DNA of 53,225 nt from Streptomyces aurantiacus JA 4570 (GTDB taxonomy: Bacteria > Actinomycetota > Actinomycetes > Streptomycetales > Streptomycetaceae). Where the stretch lies: NCBI RefSeq assembly GCF_000414115.1, contig NZ_AOPZ01000558.1:1-53225 (forward strand), in the 5' to 3' direction. Shown here in pieces: positions 22,752 to 31,142 of the stretch. Both the position numbers and the translations under genes were made by a program. Position 1 is the stretch's first letter. Each line of letters begins with the position of its first letter. A model generated the notes under the pieces. That model worked only from the letters and a program-made list of their open reading frames with translations, was not told where the DNA came from and did no database searches.

Positions 22752-23894
22752 ATGAAGAAGCCCGAGGTGCTGATAGTCGGTGCTGGAATCGCAGGGCCCG
22801 CACTCGCGTACTGGCTCTCCCGGAATGGATACCGGCCGACGGTCGTCGAACACGCCCGGCAGCTGCGCTCCGGTGGTAGCGCGATCGTCGTGAAGGGGCC
22901 CGCGATCCCGGTCGCCGACCGCATGGGCATCCTCCCGCAGCTCCACGGGCTCGCCACCCGCAATCGGTCGCTGTCCCTGCTCGACCCCGGCGGCAGGCGA
23001 ATCCTGCAACTCCCGCTCACCTCGGACAAGAATCCGACGGTCGAGGTGACCCGAGCCGACCTGTCCGAGGTGCTCCACCGGTCGGCGCAGACCGAGGCCG
23101 AGTTCTTGTTCGACGACACGGTCACCGCTCTCGACCAGGACGAAGGCGGGGTGGACGTCACCTTCCGGCGGTCCGCGCCACGGCGCTTCGACTTGGTAGT
23201 CGGTGCCGACGGGATGCACTCCACCGTACGGCGCCTGGTATTCGGCCCCGAGCGGCAGTTCGCGAGCGATCTGGGCCTGTACGGCGCGACCGTGCCGCTG
23301 GAACCCGACGCCATCGAGGACCCGAGCGAGATGACGATGCTGACCGTGCCGAACCGGATGCTGGTCGTCCACCCCTCGCGGACCACCCCGCTCGCGATCT
23401 TCACCTTCCGGGCCGCACAGCCGGCGCCCCACGACCGCAAGAACATCGCCCTTCACAAGCAGACCGTGGCCGACGCCTACGCCGACGTGCGGTGGCGGGC
23501 ACCGGAACTCGTGGCGGCGTTCCTCGACCACCCGGCTCCGTTCTTCGACCCCCTGACCACCGTCCGGGTGCCCTCGTGGTCCCGCGGACGGGTCGTACTG
23601 CTCGGGGACGCGGCGGCGGCGACAGCCCTGTTGGGTGACGGGTCCAGCATGGCGATGGCGGGCGCGTACGCCCTCGCGGAAGAGCTCGCCGCCCATCCCG
23701 GTGATCACGCCCGCGCCTTCGCCGCCTACGAGTCGCGGCTCCGCCGCGAGGTAGGCCCGCGGCAGCGACGTGTCGGTCTGCTCTCCAGGCTCATGGTGCC
23801 CCGCACCCGGCCGGGCCTCGCGGTGCGCAACGCGGTGGGCCGCGCGGTCGGTCGCACGAACCGGATCGCCTCTCGCGAAGCCGCGAACCGGTAG
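22752..23894 (+). CDS. FAD-dependent aromatic-type monooxygenase
   Basis: This 380-residue flavoprotein of the PHBH-like class hydroxylates or epoxidises a small molecule using NAD(P)H and oxygen. The N-terminal FAD fold VLIVGAGIAGPALAYWL has GxGxxG at 10-15, the conserved DG motif is VVGADGMHSTVRRL (about 153-166), and the second FAD motif is GRVVLLGDAAAATALLGDGS (about 281-300). The substrate domain gives no clear hint. ATG 22752 directly precedes the Rossmann strand. The divergent ArsR gene and shared operators suggest induction by the substrate or by a related stress. Confidence 0.88.
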   Translation: MKKPEVLIVGAGIAGPALAYWLSRNGYRPTVVEHARQLRSGGSAIVVKGPAIPVADRMGILPQLHGLATRNRSLSLLDPGGRRILQLPLTSDKNPTVEVTRADLSEVLHRSAQTEAEFLFDDTVTALDQDEGGVDVTFRRSAPRRFDLVVGADGMHSTVRRLVFGPERQFASDLGLYGATVPLEPDAIEDPSEMTMLTVPNRMLVVHPSRTTPLAIFTFRAAQPAPHDRKNIALHKQTVADAYADVRWRAPELVAAFLDHPAPFFDPLTTVRVPSWSRGRVVLLGDAAAATALLGDGSSMAMAGAYALAEELAAHPGDHARAFAAYESRLRREVGPRQRRVGLLSRLMVPRTRPGLAVRNAVGRAVGRTNRIASREAANR

Positions 23895-24160
23895 ACCGGG
23901 CCCGCACCGACCGCTCACCGGCCGGTGCGCAGCTCCCCTACAGCTCCCAACCGGGTCGGCGCCGCCATCTCCGACGAGCCCGGCTCGGCGTGGCAGGTCA
24001 TCGCCGATGCGGCAGATCGCCTGCTGTCGGCCCCACCCACCGTTCCCGGCGCTCGCCACGACAACGGTCAACTCGGGGCGCAGCCACAACCGGTTGCGGC
24101 GGGTCCTGGACGGGGTCGTGCGGGTGGCGGTGCGGGCGCACGCGGGCCGTGGACGCTGCC

Positions 24161-25882
24161 TCAGTGGAACACGCTTGCCGCCAGGCGGGCCGCCCGGCGG
24201 ACGCGGGAGCCCCTGGGGCCCGCCACGCGTCGGGTCAAGGGCCGGACCACGTGGGCCGTCACGCCCACCGGGACCCAGCGGAGCTGGAGCCGACCCGCCC
24301 CCCGGCCCTCCGGTTCGGCGGTCACCACGTGGGGCGCCGTGCCCGAGCGGTAGGGAACGCGCGCCCGCAGGCGCGGGAAGGACAGCGGGGCCAGGAGCAG
24401 CCCGCTGTTGCGGAGGTGGCCCCCACGCCCCGTCGGTTCCGTGAGCTGGATCAACGGGTGGCGTACGCCCTCGAAGCCGTCCGGAGGGACGGGGGCCAGG
24501 GTCAGGTCCAGGGTGACCCGGCCCTCGAAGACGCCGGGGCGGACCGGGTCGAGCCGGAAGCGCGTCGTCATCCGGCGCCGGCCGGGCGCCACGACCAGGC
24601 TCGCCACCTGCGGGCCGACGGGCAGGCGCAGCCCGGGATCGTACGTACGGACGGTGAGGGCGAGCGCCGCGCCCACGGCACCCCGCTCGACCCGCGTGAT
24701 CTCGTGGCGGAACTGCGCGCCGGGGAACGGGCGGGAGTCCAGGCCCAGTTCGGTGAGGTCCAGCTCCCTGCGGGCGGACGGCCCGGACGGGACCAGGCCG
24801 CCCCAGTACAGCCGCCCCTCCCCGTCCGGGCACACCTCACGCGGAGCGACCCCGTGCCCCAAGCCCCGCGCAGCGACCCGCGCCTCCGCGAGCCGCCCGT
24901 CCCGTACCAGTTGGAGAACGACACGTTCGGCCCGTGGCAGCCGCTCGTACGCCCCCTGCGCGAGGCCCGCCAGATACGGGTTCACGATGTCCGCGAACCC
25001 CCGCACCCACTCCTCGTCCCGGAACGGCAGGTCCCCCGCGTACATCCGGAAGTCGTGCTTGAGGAACTTGTAGTCCTTGGCCTCCCGCAGCCCCGCGTGC
25101 CCGCTCTCCACCAGGAACGCGTCGATCAGGCCCTGCACGTACACCCGGTCCCGCACATTGCTCAGCTTGTGCCGCTGGTTGGAGATCGACGCCGCCTCCG
25201 CCGCGCCGTACGGCTCTATGTACCAGCGGTACACCGGCTCCGGGATCACCGTGAACGCCTTCGCCAGGCAGTACGCCTGCGCCGAGAAGAGCTGGTCCTC
25301 GTAGTGGATGCCCTCGGGGAAGCGGAGGGCGTTCCGGTCCAGGAACGCCTTGCGGTACATCTTGCTCGTCGACAAGTGCTCGAAGAACAGGCCCGGTTCG
25401 GCCTCGATGCCCGCCACCGTGCGCCGCTCCGCGACCAGGTGCGGCATCCACGTCGAGGTGCGCCCGGTGTCCACCCGCACCCGCTCCACCGCGCCCATCA
25501 CGAAGTCGACCTCCCGCTCGGCGTGCGCGGCGAGCAGCAGCTCCGGGAGTTCGTCGTCGCTGTCCAGGAACATCAGGAACGGGGCGCGCGCGATGTCGAC
25601 GGCGCGGTTGCGCGGCACGCTGCAGCCGCCGCTGTTCTCCGGCAGGCGGAGGTAGATGACGCGGTCGTCCCGCGCCGCCAACTCCCTTGCCACGCGCGGT
25701 GTCTCGTCCGTCGAGTGGTCGTCGCTGATGACGATCTCGATGTTGGGGTGCGTCTGGCGGAGCAGCGAGGCCACCGCGCGCGGAAGCCGCTCGGCGTCGT
25801 TGTAGACGATGACGGTGATGGTCACGTCGGGGGCATCAGGAGCGCCGGGGGTCTCAGGGGTCCTGGGAGTCGCAGGATTCAT
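24161..25882 (-). CDS. GT2 glycosyltransferase with C-terminal beta-rich domains
   Basis: In this 573-residue protein the N-terminal GT-A domain has VTITVIVYNDAERLPRAVAS, SDDHSTDET (53-61) and the metal-binding D107-S-D-D110 in MFLDSDDELPE, plus the NSGGCSVPRN loop. After about residue 330 it becomes beta-strand-rich without a known catalytic motif, perhaps an acceptor or wall-binding part. It is paralogous to the protein at 35073-36704. The ATG overlaps the stop of the upstream CDP-glycerol glycerophosphotransferase gene (ATGA), so the two are translationally coupled and probably build the same polymer. Confidence 0.87.
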   Translation of the reverse strand: MNPATPRTPETPGAPDAPDVTITVIVYNDAERLPRAVASLLRQTHPNIEIVISDDHSTDETPRVARELAARDDRVIYLRLPENSGGCSVPRNRAVDIARAPFLMFLDSDDELPELLLAAHAEREVDFVMGAVERVRVDTGRTSTWMPHLVAERRTVAGIEAEPGLFFEHLSTSKMYRKAFLDRNALRFPEGIHYEDQLFSAQAYCLAKAFTVIPEPVYRWYIEPYGAAEAASISNQRHKLSNVRDRVYVQGLIDAFLVESGHAGLREAKDYKFLKHDFRMYAGDLPFRDEEWVRGFADIVNPYLAGLAQGAYERLPRAERVVLQLVRDGRLAEARVAARGLGHGVAPREVCPDGEGRLYWGGLVPSGPSARRELDLTELGLDSRPFPGAQFRHEITRVERGAVGAALALTVRTYDPGLRLPVGPQVASLVVAPGRRRMTTRFRLDPVRPGVFEGRVTLDLTLAPVPPDGFEGVRHPLIQLTEPTGRGGHLRNSGLLLAPLSFPRLRARVPYRSGTAPHVVTAEPEGRGAGRLQLRWVPVGVTAHVVRPLTRRVAGPRGSRVRRAARLAASVFH

Positions 25883-28110
25883 CGGGCCGCCTCCTCGGGC
25901 GTCGGGGCCGGAGTCCGCTCGTCCACGGGCGTCACCGGCGGCAGCGACTCCTCGCTCTCGCCGAGGAACACGCGCCGCACGACCCGCTCCGCCGCCCGCC
26001 CGTCGTCGAACTCGCAGAACCGCCGCCGGAACGCCGCCCGCGCCTTGGCCGCCGTCTCGTCCCGCCACGCGTCGGACGTGAAGAGGTGCGTCAACTCCTC
26101 CTGGGTGCGCGCCACTTGGCCGGGCGGGTCCGCCAGCAGGTCGAAGTAGACGCCGCGCGTCTTCGCGTACGTCTCCCAGTCGTCGGCGTAGATGACGATC
26201 GGGCGGTCCAGATTGGCGTAGTCGAACATGATGGACGAGTAGTCCGTGATCAGCGCGTCCGCGGCGAGGGCCAGCTCCTCCACCGGGTCGTACGCCGAGA
26301 CGTCGATGACGCGTCCGGCCCGGCGCAGGCTCGTCAGCGGGGACGCCGCGCCGCCGTAGAAGTAGTGGCCGCGCACGAGGAGCACGGTGTCCTCGCCGAG
26401 CCGGTCGGCGAGCGCCGCCAGGTCCAGGCGGGGCGTCCAGGTGGCCTCGTAGTCGCGGTGCGTGGGCGCGTACAGGAGGGCGCGCTTCCCGGGCGCGATG
26501 CCGAGGCGCTCGCGCGCCGCCCGCACGTCCGCGGCCGTCGCCGTGTAGTACACGTCGTTGCGCGGGTAGCCGTAATCAAGCTCCACGTACCGCGACTGGT
26601 AGGCGCGCTGCCACATCTGCGTGGAGTGGCTGTTGGCGGAGACGCTGTAGTCCCAGCGGTCCACGCGCGCGAGCAGCTCGTGGAAGTTCAGGCCCTTCGC
26701 CGCGGCCGGATAGTCGAGCTGGTCCAGGCCCATGCGCTTGAGGGGCGTGCCGTGGTGGGTCTGGACGTGCACGGCGTCCGGGCGCTTCACGACCGCGTTG
26801 GGGAAGTTGGCGTTGTTCACCAGGTATTTCGCGGTCGCCAGGACGCGCCAGTAGCGGCGCGAGCCGGGGACCACGTGGTCCGTGCCGGGCGGCAGCAGCG
26901 GTGCGTTCCCCGCCGTGACGACCCACACCGGGTGGATGTGCGGGGCGAGTTCGGCGAGCTTCGACGCGATCGCGGCCGGGTTGCAGGCGACGCCCCGGTC
27001 CCAGTACGCGGAGAACACGGCGAGGCCGGGGTCGACCGGGCGGCGCAGGTCCTGCTGGTAGCGGACGTCGCGCACCTTGCGCCCGAGCGCCTTGCGGCCC
27101 GCCGTGACGGCCGACCGCGCCTTGCGGCGCCGCTGGTTCACCGCCTGGAACGCGCGGTACTTCGCGTACGCGTCCTCCTCCAGCAGGCGGCGGCGCACGC
27201 CCTCCAGGCCGCCGGGGCGCCGGTGGCCTGGAGGGCGGAAGACGAGCGCCGCCCGGGAGGCCCGGCGGAAGAACTCCCGCGCCGCCGGCTCGGGCAGCCG
27301 GTCGCGGGCGATGATCCGCAGGCTCGCGCTCACCATGGCGGCGTAGAGCACGGCACGCGGCCCCGCGCCCACGTCCCGCTCGGCGGCCAGGCGCAGCAGC
27401 CGCTCGTACGTACCGAGCAGCGCGAAGCGGTCGTCGGCGGTCACCGGCGGCAGGCTCTCCGCGCGCGACTGCCGCTCCTCCAGGGCGACTTGGTCGTGCG
27501 TGGCGACGCGGCCGGCGGTCAGCAGCAGCGCGTACGCCGTGAACAGCTCGTCGTCGGCGGCCGGTTGGCCCTCGTCCGGGGTGAGCCCGTCCTTGTACGC
27601 GCGCCAGAAGTCCGCCCGTACGACACGGGTCCCCAGCAGCGGCGTGACCTTCAGCAGGTCGGGGCAGTCCGCCAGTGGTACGTCGCGGCGGCCCGGCTTG
27701 GCGAGGAACCGGCCGTCGGGGCTCGGCATGCGGGCGTGCCGCCAGGTGGAGCGGACGTGATCGGTGAGGAGCACGTCCACGGAGTCGTCGAGGGCGGCCG
27801 CGCGTTCGGCGACCGCGCGGGCCGCGAGGCGGGCCGCGAGCCCCGGCACGCCGTCCTTGCTGTGCGCGAACTGCAGCCAACGGCCCGTGGCCCGCGCCGC
27901 GCCCGCCGCGCGGGCCGCCCCGTCCGGGGTGCCGTCGGGCAGCGGGACCACCGTGACGTACGGATGGCGGGCGGCGGCCTCCTGCGCGGACGCGCCGACG
28001 GCCGCGAGGACCACCTCGACGGCGGGGCCGGCGACCGCCAGCTCCTGAAGGGCATCGGGGAGATGCCCCTGCACGTTGCGGCCGTACACGACGACGCTCA
28101 GGTCCGGCAT
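25879..28110 (-). CDS. CDP-glycerol glycerophosphotransferase (TagF-like) with degenerate N-terminal GT2-like domain
   Basis: In this 743-residue protein the C-terminal half is TagF-like: QTHHGTPLKRMG with H453, a later H in VRGHYFYGG (about residue 582), YGYPRNDVYY and ITDYSSIMFDY. Such enzymes add glycerol-phosphate or similar units in wall teichoic acid assembly at the membrane surface. The N-terminal 200 residues have a GT2-like start (LSVVVYGRNVQGHLPDALQ) but lack the acidic VDDxS and DxDD motifs, reading VEVVLAAVGA and FAHSKDG instead. A paralogue at 42077-44221 keeps both motifs. A promoter and the tagGH terminator lie upstream. Confidence 0.88.
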   Translation of the reverse strand: MPDLSVVVYGRNVQGHLPDALQELAVAGPAVEVVLAAVGASAQEAAARHPYVTVVPLPDGTPDGAARAAGAARATGRWLQFAHSKDGVPGLAARLAARAVAERAAALDDSVDVLLTDHVRSTWRHARMPSPDGRFLAKPGRRDVPLADCPDLLKVTPLLGTRVVRADFWRAYKDGLTPDEGQPAADDELFTAYALLLTAGRVATHDQVALEERQSRAESLPPVTADDRFALLGTYERLLRLAAERDVGAGPRAVLYAAMVSASLRIIARDRLPEPAAREFFRRASRAALVFRPPGHRRPGGLEGVRRRLLEEDAYAKYRAFQAVNQRRRKARSAVTAGRKALGRKVRDVRYQQDLRRPVDPGLAVFSAYWDRGVACNPAAIASKLAELAPHIHPVWVVTAGNAPLLPPGTDHVVPGSRRYWRVLATAKYLVNNANFPNAVVKRPDAVHVQTHHGTPLKRMGLDQLDYPAAAKGLNFHELLARVDRWDYSVSANSHSTQMWQRAYQSRYVELDYGYPRNDVYYTATAADVRAARERLGIAPGKRALLYAPTHRDYEATWTPRLDLAALADRLGEDTVLLVRGHYFYGGAASPLTSLRRAGRVIDVSAYDPVEELALAADALITDYSSIMFDYANLDRPIVIYADDWETYAKTRGVYFDLLADPPGQVARTQEELTHLFTSDAWRDETAAKARAAFRRRFCEFDDGRAAERVVRRVFLGESEESLPPVTPVDERTPAPTPEEAAR

Positions 28111-28167
28111 CCGCGGCCGCCTCTCTCGTCCCTCGGTTCTCGTCCGTCTGTCGCCAAACGCTCCCAT

Positions 28168-28197
28168 AGTGTAAGGATCTGCGTATTGATGCGACAA
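28168..28197 (-). promoter_or_regulatory. Promoter of the TagF-like/GT2 operon
   Basis: On the minus strand TTGTCG (28192-28197) and TACACT (28168-28173) are 18 bp apart, a good match to the main vegetative sigma factor consensus. The predicted leader is about 50 nt. The -35 lies only a few bases from the end of the upstream terminator. Confidence 0.6.
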
Positions 28198-28200
28198 AAG

Positions 28201-28234
28201 GGGCGCCTTGAAGGGGTGCCATAAAGGGGCGCCC
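28201..28234 (-). terminator. Intrinsic terminator of the tagGH-like operon
   Basis: On the minus strand GGGCGCC (28228-28234) pairs with GGCGCCC (28201-28207) around a 20-nt loop, followed by CTTTT, a rare T-run for this genome. It begins directly at the stop codon of the ABC ATPase gene. Confidence 0.65.
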
Positions 28235-29077
28235 TCAAGCGCTGGTGAAGCGCTCGTACTCCCGCATGACCTCCGCCGTCGGGCCGTCCATCCGCAGCTC
28301 ACCGCGCTCCAGCCACAGCACGCGATCGCAGGTGTCCCGGATCGACTTGTTGTTGTGGCTGACCAGGAAGACCGTGCCCGCGCGCTCGCGCAGCGCGCGG
28401 ATGCGGGCCTCCGAACGCTTCTGGAAGGAGCGGTCGCCGGTGGCCAGGGCCTCGTCGATGAGGAGGACGTCGTGGTCCTTGGCCGAGCCGATGGAGAACC
28501 GGAGCCGTGCCGCCATGCCCGACGAATACGTGCGCATCGGCAGCGAGATGAAGTCGCCCTTGTCGTTGATCCCGGAGAAGTCGACGATCTCCTGATACCG
28601 CTCGCGGACCTGCTCGCGGGGCATGCCCATGGCCAGGCCGCCGAGGTGGACGTTGCGCTCGCCGGTGAGGTCGTTCATCAGGGCCGCGTTGACGCCGAGC
28701 AGGGACGGCTGGCCGTCGGTGTAGATGTGCCCGCGCTCGACGGGGAGCAGCCCGGCGACCGCCTTGAGCAGCGTGGACTTGCCCGAGCCGTTCGTGCCGA
28801 TGAGGCCGATGGCCTCGCCCCGGTAGGCGGTGAAGGAGATGTTCCGGACGGCGTGGACCGTCCGTACGCCGCGTTCCGTGCCGTCGCCGCCGCCCTTGCG
28901 GCGGCGCAGGATGCGGCCGAGCGCGGCGGTGGCGGCGCCACGGCCCGAGGTGCCCGTGCCGTGGACGCGGTACACGATGTCGACTCCGTCGGCGATGACG
29001 GTGGGGGCGGGGGCGGGCTCGGGGTTCGCGCCGGTCCGCTGTGTCGCGGGGGCGGCCTTCGTCAGGGTGTCAGCCAC
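28235..29077 (-). CDS. ABC transporter ATPase, TagH-like wall-polymer exporter
   Basis: This 280-residue ATPase has Walker A GTNGSGKST (94-102), signature YSSGM (184-188), Walker B VLLIDEAL (204-211) and H-loop VSHNN. The insertion PSLLGVNAALMNDLTGERNV is the mark of the ABC-2 polysaccharide/teichoic acid exporter ATPases (TagH, Wzt, RfbB). It should power export of an undecaprenyl-linked polymer together with the preceding permease. The GTG start overlaps the permease end by 8 nt. The first 30 residues are Ala/Pro-rich and variable. Confidence 0.92.
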   Translation of the reverse strand: MADTLTKAAPATQRTGANPEPAPAPTVIADGVDIVYRVHGTGTSGRGAATAALGRILRRRKGGGDGTERGVRTVHAVRNISFTAYRGEAIGLIGTNGSGKSTLLKAVAGLLPVERGHIYTDGQPSLLGVNAALMNDLTGERNVHLGGLAMGMPREQVRERYQEIVDFSGINDKGDFISLPMRTYSSGMAARLRFSIGSAKDHDVLLIDEALATGDRSFQKRSEARIRALRERAGTVFLVSHNNKSIRDTCDRVLWLERGELRMDGPTAEVMREYERFTSA

Positions 29078-29999
29078 GTCCGTACGTCTCCTCTGCCTTC
29101 CAGAAGTAGATGAACCCGCCGACCCCGGCGAGCAGCGCCCAGCCCGCGGCCCAGGCCCACACGTGCGCCGGGAGCCGGCCGGCGCCGAAGCTGTCGATGA
29201 GGGCGAAGCGCATCAGGTCGATGTAGACGGCGGCCGGGTTGGCCTCCAGGAGCACGGTCACCGCGTGCGGCAGGTGGTGGTCCTTGAGGACCGCGTCGAT
29301 GCTCCACATCACCCCGGACCCGTACATCCACGTACGCAGCACGAACGGCATGAGCTGCGCGATGTCCGGCGTCTGCGAGCCGAGCCTGGCCATGACCAGC
29401 GCGAGGCCCGCGTTGAACGTGAACTGCAGCGCAAGGGCCGGGATCGCGAGCAGCCAGGAGAGGGTCGGCGGCACCCCGAAGGCCAGCAGGATCACGACCA
29501 GCGCGCCCAGGGAGAACAGCAGCTGCTGGAGCTGTTGCAGGCAGTACGACAGGGGGAGCGAGGCGCGCGGGAAGTGCAGGGCGCGGACCAGGCCGAGGCT
29601 GCCGGAGACCGCCCGGGTGCCCGCCATCACCGACTGCTGCGTGAACGTGAACACGAAGACGCCGGTGACCAGGAACGGGACGTAGTCCGGCACGCCGCGC
29701 TTGGTGTTCATCAGCACGCCGAAGACGAAGTAGTACACGGCCGCGTTCAGGAGCGGCGTCATGATCTGCCAGAGCTGGCCGAGCTTCGCCTGGCTGTACT
29801 GGGCGGTGAGCTTGGCGGTGGCGAACGCGGTGATGAAGTGGCGCCGGTCCCAGAGTTGGCGTACGTACGCCGGGAGGGTCGGGCGGGCGCCGCTGACGGT
29901 CAGGCCGTGGCGGGCGGCGAGGGCGGCCGGGTCCATAGGGGCCGCGGGGGGTGCTTGGGGTTCCGCCGGCTCGGGCGGGGCGTGGAGGACCTGGCTCAC
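29070..29999 (-). CDS. ABC-2 type permease, TagG-like wall-polymer exporter
   Basis: This 309-residue membrane protein has six hydrophobic segments, for example VPFLVTGVFVFTFTQQSV and LLFSLGALVVILLAFGV. The amphipathic start WDRRHFITAFATAKLTAQYSQAKLGQLWQIMTPLL is typical of TagG/Wzm-type permeases. GTG 29999 is preferred over ATG 30026, because the latter lies inside three 10-bp tandem repeats and has no ribosome-binding site; with ATG 30026 the protein gains nine residues. Divergent from the TetR gene, whose putative operators fill the region between. Confidence 0.9.
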   Translation of the reverse strand: MSQVLHAPPEPAEPQAPPAAPMDPAALAARHGLTVSGARPTLPAYVRQLWDRRHFITAFATAKLTAQYSQAKLGQLWQIMTPLLNAAVYYFVFGVLMNTKRGVPDYVPFLVTGVFVFTFTQQSVMAGTRAVSGSLGLVRALHFPRASLPLSYCLQQLQQLLFSLGALVVILLAFGVPPTLSWLLAIPALALQFTFNAGLALVMARLGSQTPDIAQLMPFVLRTWMYGSGVMWSIDAVLKDHHLPHAVTVLLEANPAAVYIDLMRFALIDSFGAGRLPAHVWAWAAGWALLAGVGGFIYFWKAEETYGRG

Positions 30000-30022
30000 A
30001 TCCGCTGCTTTCGCTCGGGGGC

Positions 30023-30052
30023 GCATGGGGACGCATGGGAATGCATGGGACG
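30023..30052 (-). repeat. Three tandem 10-bp repeats upstream of the tagG-like gene
   Basis: On the plus strand GCATGGGGAC, GCATGGGAAT and GCATGGGACG follow directly on each other. They lie between the permease start and the TetR operator repeats, likely in the 5' leader of the exporter transcript. Confidence 0.65.
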
Positions 30053-30055
30053 CCC

Positions 30056-30138
30056 TTACGTCGGGACGGGACCGTTTCGTCGTAACGCCGACAGTAGGAC
30101 GACGTTACGTCGGGACGCAACCGTTTCGTCGTAACGCC
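30056..30138. promoter_or_regulatory. Two 34-bp direct repeats, candidate TetR operators
   Basis: Copies at 30056-30089 and 30105-30138 agree at 32 of 34 positions and are 49 bp apart. Each contains TTACGTCGGGACG near one end and CGTCGTAACG near the other, forming an inverted repeat (CGTTACGTCG / CGTCGTAACG, one mismatch, in copy 2). Copy 2 ends directly before the tetR -10 TATGCT (30140-30145). The placement suits repression of both tetR and the exporter operon. Confidence 0.7.
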
Positions 30139-30151
30139 TTATGCTGTCCGT

Positions 30152-30793
30152 ATGACGACGAGCGACGGGGACGCGGGCCGTACCACCCGCCAGCAGGGCA
30201 AAAGGGCACCGGCCGGGGCCGCCGTGCTCCGTGAGGATGTGACCGAGGCCATCCGGACCGCCGTCTTCGCGGAACTCGCTGCCGTCGGCTACGCGCGCAT
30301 GTCGATCGAGGGCATCGCGCGCCGCGCGGGCGTCGGCAAGACGGCCGTCTACCGCCGCTGGCGCTCCAAGCTGCACCTCGTCCTCGACCTGGTGTCGGCC
30401 CTCGCGGTCCAGGGCCTGCCGACGCCGGACACGGGCTCCCTGGAGGGCGACCTGCGGCTGCTGTACGAGGTGACCTCCCGCGCCCTGCGCCACCCCGTCG
30501 CCTCCCAGGTCATCCCGGATCTCCAGGCGGAGGCGGCCCGCAATCCCGAGATCGAGGCGGCCCTGCAGAAGGCGCTGCGCGAGGGCCAGCACGGCGTGGC
30601 GAGCGGCATCGTCGCGCAGGCCGTGGCGCGGGGGGAGCTGCGCGCGGGCCTGGACGAGGAGGACGAGGAGCTGGCCCTCGACCTGATGTCGGGGCCGCTG
30701 TACTGGCGGGCGGTGGTGGTGCGCGGCGAGCTGCCCAAGGGCTACCTGGGCGCGCTGGCCACCGCCACGACGGCGGCGCTCAAGGCGCTGTGA
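30152..30793 (+). CDS. TetR-family transcriptional regulator
   Basis: In this 213-residue protein the helix-turn-helix spans about residues 47-71 (RMSIEGIARRAGVGKTAVYRRW), preceded by VTEAIRTAVFAELAAVGY. The C-terminal ligand domain resembles the TetR_C_11/16 types, with QAEAARNPEIEAAL and LMSGPLYWRAVV. There is no ribosome-binding site; -10 TATGCT ends 6 nt before the ATG, so the mRNA is probably leaderless. It is divergent from the TagGH-like exporter with repeats between, suggesting it controls export in response to a small molecule or envelope signal. The ligand is unknown. Confidence 0.9.
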   Translation: MTTSDGDAGRTTRQQGKRAPAGAAVLREDVTEAIRTAVFAELAAVGYARMSIEGIARRAGVGKTAVYRRWRSKLHLVLDLVSALAVQGLPTPDTGSLEGDLRLLYEVTSRALRHPVASQVIPDLQAEAARNPEIEAALQKALREGQHGVASGIVAQAVARGELRAGLDEEDEELALDLMSGPLYWRAVVVRGELPKGYLGALATATTAALKAL

Positions 30794-30797
30794 GGGC

Positions 30798-30874
30798 GTG
30801 GCGCGGGGCGTGGGGCGGGGTGTGGCGCGGGGCGTGGGGCGGGGTGCGGCGCGGGGTGTAGCGCACTACACCCC
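30798..30874 (+). repeat. 24-bp tandem repeats followed by a 9-bp hairpin
   Basis: Two exact 24-bp units lie at 30798-30821 and 30822-30845 (each starting GTGGCGCGGGGCGTGGGG), with a degenerate third. They begin only 5 bp after the tetR stop. They lead into GGGGTGTAG (30853-30861), loop CGCA, CTACACCCC (30866-30874). The hairpin may terminate tetR or act as operator for the two-component genes downstream. Confidence 0.65.
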
Positions 30875-30975
30875 CGGTCCGGGAGGCCGCCCCCTCGTCG
30901 CGCGGCCGCCGACACGGCAGAGTCGCTGAGGTGCAGCAGCGTTCCGCCGCCTCCCGCTCCCCGAAAGGTCCCGTC

Positions 30976-31140
30976 ATGAAGGCCCTTCTCTGGTTCGTGC
31001 TCGCCGTCGCCGTCGTCGTCAACGCCTTCAGCAGCCTCACGTTCGACGGGGCGACGGAGATCGCCGTGAGCGTCACCACGGGTGTCGCCGTCATCGGTTC
31101 GATCACCGCGCTGGTCCTCACGCGCGAGAAGCACTCCTGA
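30976..31140 (+). CDS. Small two-helix membrane protein
   Basis: This 54-residue protein begins MKALLWFVLAVAVVVNAF (helix 1), then a short loop SSLTFDGATEIAVS and helix 2 TTGVAVIGSITALVL, ending in REKHS. ATG 30976 has GAAAGG upstream; an in-frame ATG at 30931 would add unlikely residues. It sits 2 bp upstream of the histidine kinase, so the three genes form one operon. It may modulate the kinase in the membrane, but that is only a guess from position. Confidence 0.7.
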   Translation: MKALLWFVLAVAVVVNAFSSLTFDGATEIAVSVTTGVAVIGSITALVLTREKHS

Positions 31141-31142
31141 GC

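Noticed and set aside
30000..30026. ATG at 30026 as the TagG-like permease start
   Set aside because: It lies within three 10-bp tandem repeats and lacks a ribosome-binding site; GTG 29999 opens right at the conserved N-terminal tail, though the choice is not certain.
30798..30874. Possible short CRISPR-like array in the 24-bp repeats
   Set aside because: The repeats are directly adjacent with no unique spacers, and no cas genes are present.
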